A stretch of 64,000 nt of DNA from Trochalopteron elliotii (taxonomy: Eukaryota > Chordata > Aves > Passeriformes > Leiothrichidae): positions 5,627,057-5,691,056 of the forward strand of contig JANPWX010000054.1 in NCBI GenBank assembly GCA_024734555.1. Direction: 5' to 3'. The notes below the pieces were generated by a model. It was not told the origin of the DNA, ran no database searches, and saw only the letters and a program-made list of their open reading frames with translations. The translations under genes and the position numbers were made by a program. This document shows positions 61,254 through 64,000 of the stretch, piece by piece. Positions within the stretch are counted from its first letter, which is position 1; each line of letters starts with the position of its first letter.

Positions 61254-64000
61254 CTGCAAATCTTAGAAAAAGAGAGAAAACACAACTGTAATAGCTACTA
61301 CGAGTTCTGGTAACATAGCTGATGGGCAGTTTTCAAGCTTTGCCTTTATCAAGTGTCATTGCAGAGATGTACATCTGAGGTTCCAATGTCATCCATAACC
61401 ATCAACTGAAAGTCTGGTTGACGCCATACAATTTCTTCAGGATTTCCTACCCCAAACAAAAAAAACCTGTAAAGGGGGAGGAAGATGAAAGACACCAGCA
61501 AGGAATCATATTTCCATTTCCTAATTCAGCCTTAGTTGAAGGGGCTTAGCTTATTTGAAGTTCTGTGAGGGAAATCTGCAAAAGTAATTTTGTAGACTTT
61601 GAATAGACAGCAATTTTTCCCCCCCCGCCACTACATGTGAGAGCAGTCTACATTTTAGCAATAGTAATTTTCATTGGCTAGTCTTGCTTTTCCTCTGGCA
61701 CTTGAGCATTTTATTCCACTTCCCCTCCTTTCCTTGGAATCTGTGGTTTGAGTCAGCAAAACGAAGATAGAACCTAAAATTAAAAGAAAGGTGCGTATTA
61801 GAACTACAGAGCAGACAATCATTTGAGAAACACATTAACAAAGTTGTAACACATGCATGCAAAAGACTGCTGGTGGAAGGAGTGAGACCAGGATAACGAA
61901 AAAACATTTCTTTCCTTTGCATTATCCATCAGCAACTCCCTTTGACACAGTGTCTGGAAAACAGTAATATGGACAGTCCAATAAAATGCATTTGTCACAC
62001 AGCTAGCCAAAGCAGTAATGGTTCTTCTAGTCTCACCACGGTTTATTTCACATTTGTTTTAACTCCCCCATTCCTTCTTGGGTTTTTTGTTTTGTTTTAC
62101 TCTGTGGGAGGAAAAAAAGATACCAACAAACCCCATGCCTTTCCTACTCCTCAAAAAAGAAAAAAAAAATCCATTAACTATTCTGAAGCAGCAGAAGCTT
62201 GCAATTTCATTTGCTTTTACTTTAAGTAAACACCTTTCAGGCTACAACTGCTCACTCATGAATAAAATATTATATACTTAAATATCAAAGTTTACAGAAA
62301 CCACACTTCAGATTAAGTCAAAGTCAACAGAAATTAAAATTCAAACGCCAATCCCTGATTGATGAAAGGGATTCTGAGATTACCCACCCACTAATATTTC
62401 TATCTTATGATATGGTTAGGCTAGCACTAAGAGGCAGTAACCATTTGCATGGGTCACACTCTTATATGACTGACCAAACCAGCCTAGAGGAAAAGACCAG
62501 AGAAACAGACTACAGCTGTGCAAGAGGGGGATAGCAAAAATCCTACTCAGCACTGAGAGTCAGCTAAATGTATTATGGGCCTCTTCAATGACAGCATAAA
62601 AAACTAAGAAGTAAGCTCAATGCACGTTAGTCTACTTTCAACATTAATAAAATACTTCCATTTATAATTTGCTTGTATAAAATAAGTGAAGCTCATTAAA
62701 ATTTATCCAGGGACCTATTAGCTCTACATCCATTTTGACTGTGTTATGCAATTATGGTTTGGGGGAAGTTCTGAGACTCCCAGCTTAGTTTCACTATCCT
62801 TATGAGACTAGAAAAACATTGCTCACTCCTATACTCCTTCTATATGGGATATGGGTTAGACACTTACCTGGCACTGCCAGCTGCCACCCAGCCCACCTTG
62901 TGCTGACCCTGCCAGTCAGTCAGGGTGCCAAAATGCTTCCCCTGTCAGGGTGCCACAATGATCCCCATGTGTTTACAGCAAACACCTGGCACTGTGTCTC
63001 CCCGATTGTGTCTTTGTGACACTCCTCCCTTCCCGTTCAGCTTCCAGCACCACGATACTGCTCCAGTGGCAATCAGGTACCCCTGAGCAGTGCTATCGTC
63101 ATACTCAGCATCTTCACTTGCAAGAAAGCTCCAATTACAAGGCCTGAGAGATTAAGTGACTTATTCATACCAGCAGCAGCAATGCCTGCCACAGCTGACC
63201 CAAAGTTTGCAGGCATATCGTGCACATCAAGTTTGGCAAGAGCTGCACACCTTGGAGTTGTCTAGCTGAAGTCTATAGGACTGCTCAAAGCTGTTTTTAA
63301 TATTTGTAGTGCTAAAGTCTCTGTTAATGAAGAATTTACATAGATTAGGTAGAAATTCTTAATACAGCAGATTAAAGGCAATTACTCATCTGAAACTGAA
63401 GCTTTCAGAACTCATGGAAAGCTACTGGAGACTTTGATACAAGTAAGTAATAGTTTATTAACTGAATACTAGATAACATCCCTTCAAGTCCAGACAAGCC
63501 AGAAGTTAGTCACTCTTCACTGCACAAACACAACACTATATAAATGCAAGCTGAATGCCTATAAAGAGTGATCAACACCAGATGTATCCTCAGACTGCTG
63601 ACCGGTGTCCAGATGTGATGAATCAAGGGAGAGAGAAGAAAAAATCTACAGGATAAAACCAGTGCACAGCAATGATACAATACCATCCCAAGCTTTCTTT
63701 AGTACAAAGATGACCATATGAGGGTTTTTTACACTTCTTACCGAATTCTTGTTCAGTTAGACTGCAGAAGGTAAAGCCACAATTAATAGCATAAAGAACT
63801 GTAAGCGTTTTTAAACCTCAGTAAAAGCTAAACTGTATTAAAGCTATTCCATGCAGAAGCTGACACATCTTCTATCAGTAAAGGCATATTGAAAAATCAT
63901 CTAACTATCTAACTTGCATAAAATATCAGTAAATCAAGCCCCAACTATTCTAATTGTTGTTAACTGAGAAACGGATACCCCTGAAGATGGAGTATTAGCT
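61254..64000 (-). other. CSGALNACT2 5' intron, runs off the right edge
   Basis: No CpG island or first exon is visible, so the promoter lies beyond 64000. The stretch holds a 25-bp two-unit tandem duplication at 62919-62968 and otherwise AT-rich sequence without recognisable genes. Confidence 0.7.
62919..62968 (+). repeat. Two-unit tandem duplication, 25 bp period
   Basis: GTCAGGGTGCCAAAATG and GTCAGGGTGCCACAATG start 25 bases apart, and the similarity continues through the following CC-rich bases. A local duplication in intronic DNA. Confidence 0.8.

Overview
This is a vertebrate nuclear window, most likely from a bird. The evidence is two multi-exon genes with GT-AG introns in AT-rich DNA, a 5'-truncated CR1-type retroposon end of the avian kind, and protein products that match vertebrate orthologues. 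There is nothing bacterial, no CRISPR array and no operon. Two protein genes are convincing and were assembled exon by exon: RASGEF1A on the + strand (12 coding exons, 12153-34108, 475 codons from the exon-internal ATG) and CSGALNACT2 on the - strand (7 coding exons, 61185 down to 45899, 543 codons from the first ATG). All reading-frame phases join cleanly.

Layout. 1-9398 holds no gene I can support. 9440-10330 is a CpG island interrupted by a 359-base assembly gap (9684-10042); it is the probable RASGEF1A promoter and first-exon region. 12147-34108 is the RASGEF1A body, with a CR1 fragment in its tenth intron between coding exons. 34109 to about 44180 is the convergent intergenic stretch, where the two genes face each other tail to tail. 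About 44180-45898 is the CSGALNACT2 3'UTR, and 45899-61185 its coding exons. 61254-64000 is its 5' intron; the promoter lies beyond the right edge.

The pair in this convergent arrangement is the order I know from human chromosome 10q11 (RET - CSGALNACT2 - RASGEF1A), so RET would be expected off the right edge. The two proteins do not share a pathway: one is a guanine nucleotide exchange factor for small GTPases, the other a Golgi chondroitin GalNAc-transferase. Their adjacency is old synteny.

I found no credible novel system. The points worth a second look are a candidate 5' coding exon for RASGEF1A (9399-9428) at the edge of the gapped CpG island, single exons in both genes whose GC/CpG content is far above their surroundings, and a GC-rich block with a consensus donor on the - strand at 41.2-41.6 kb.
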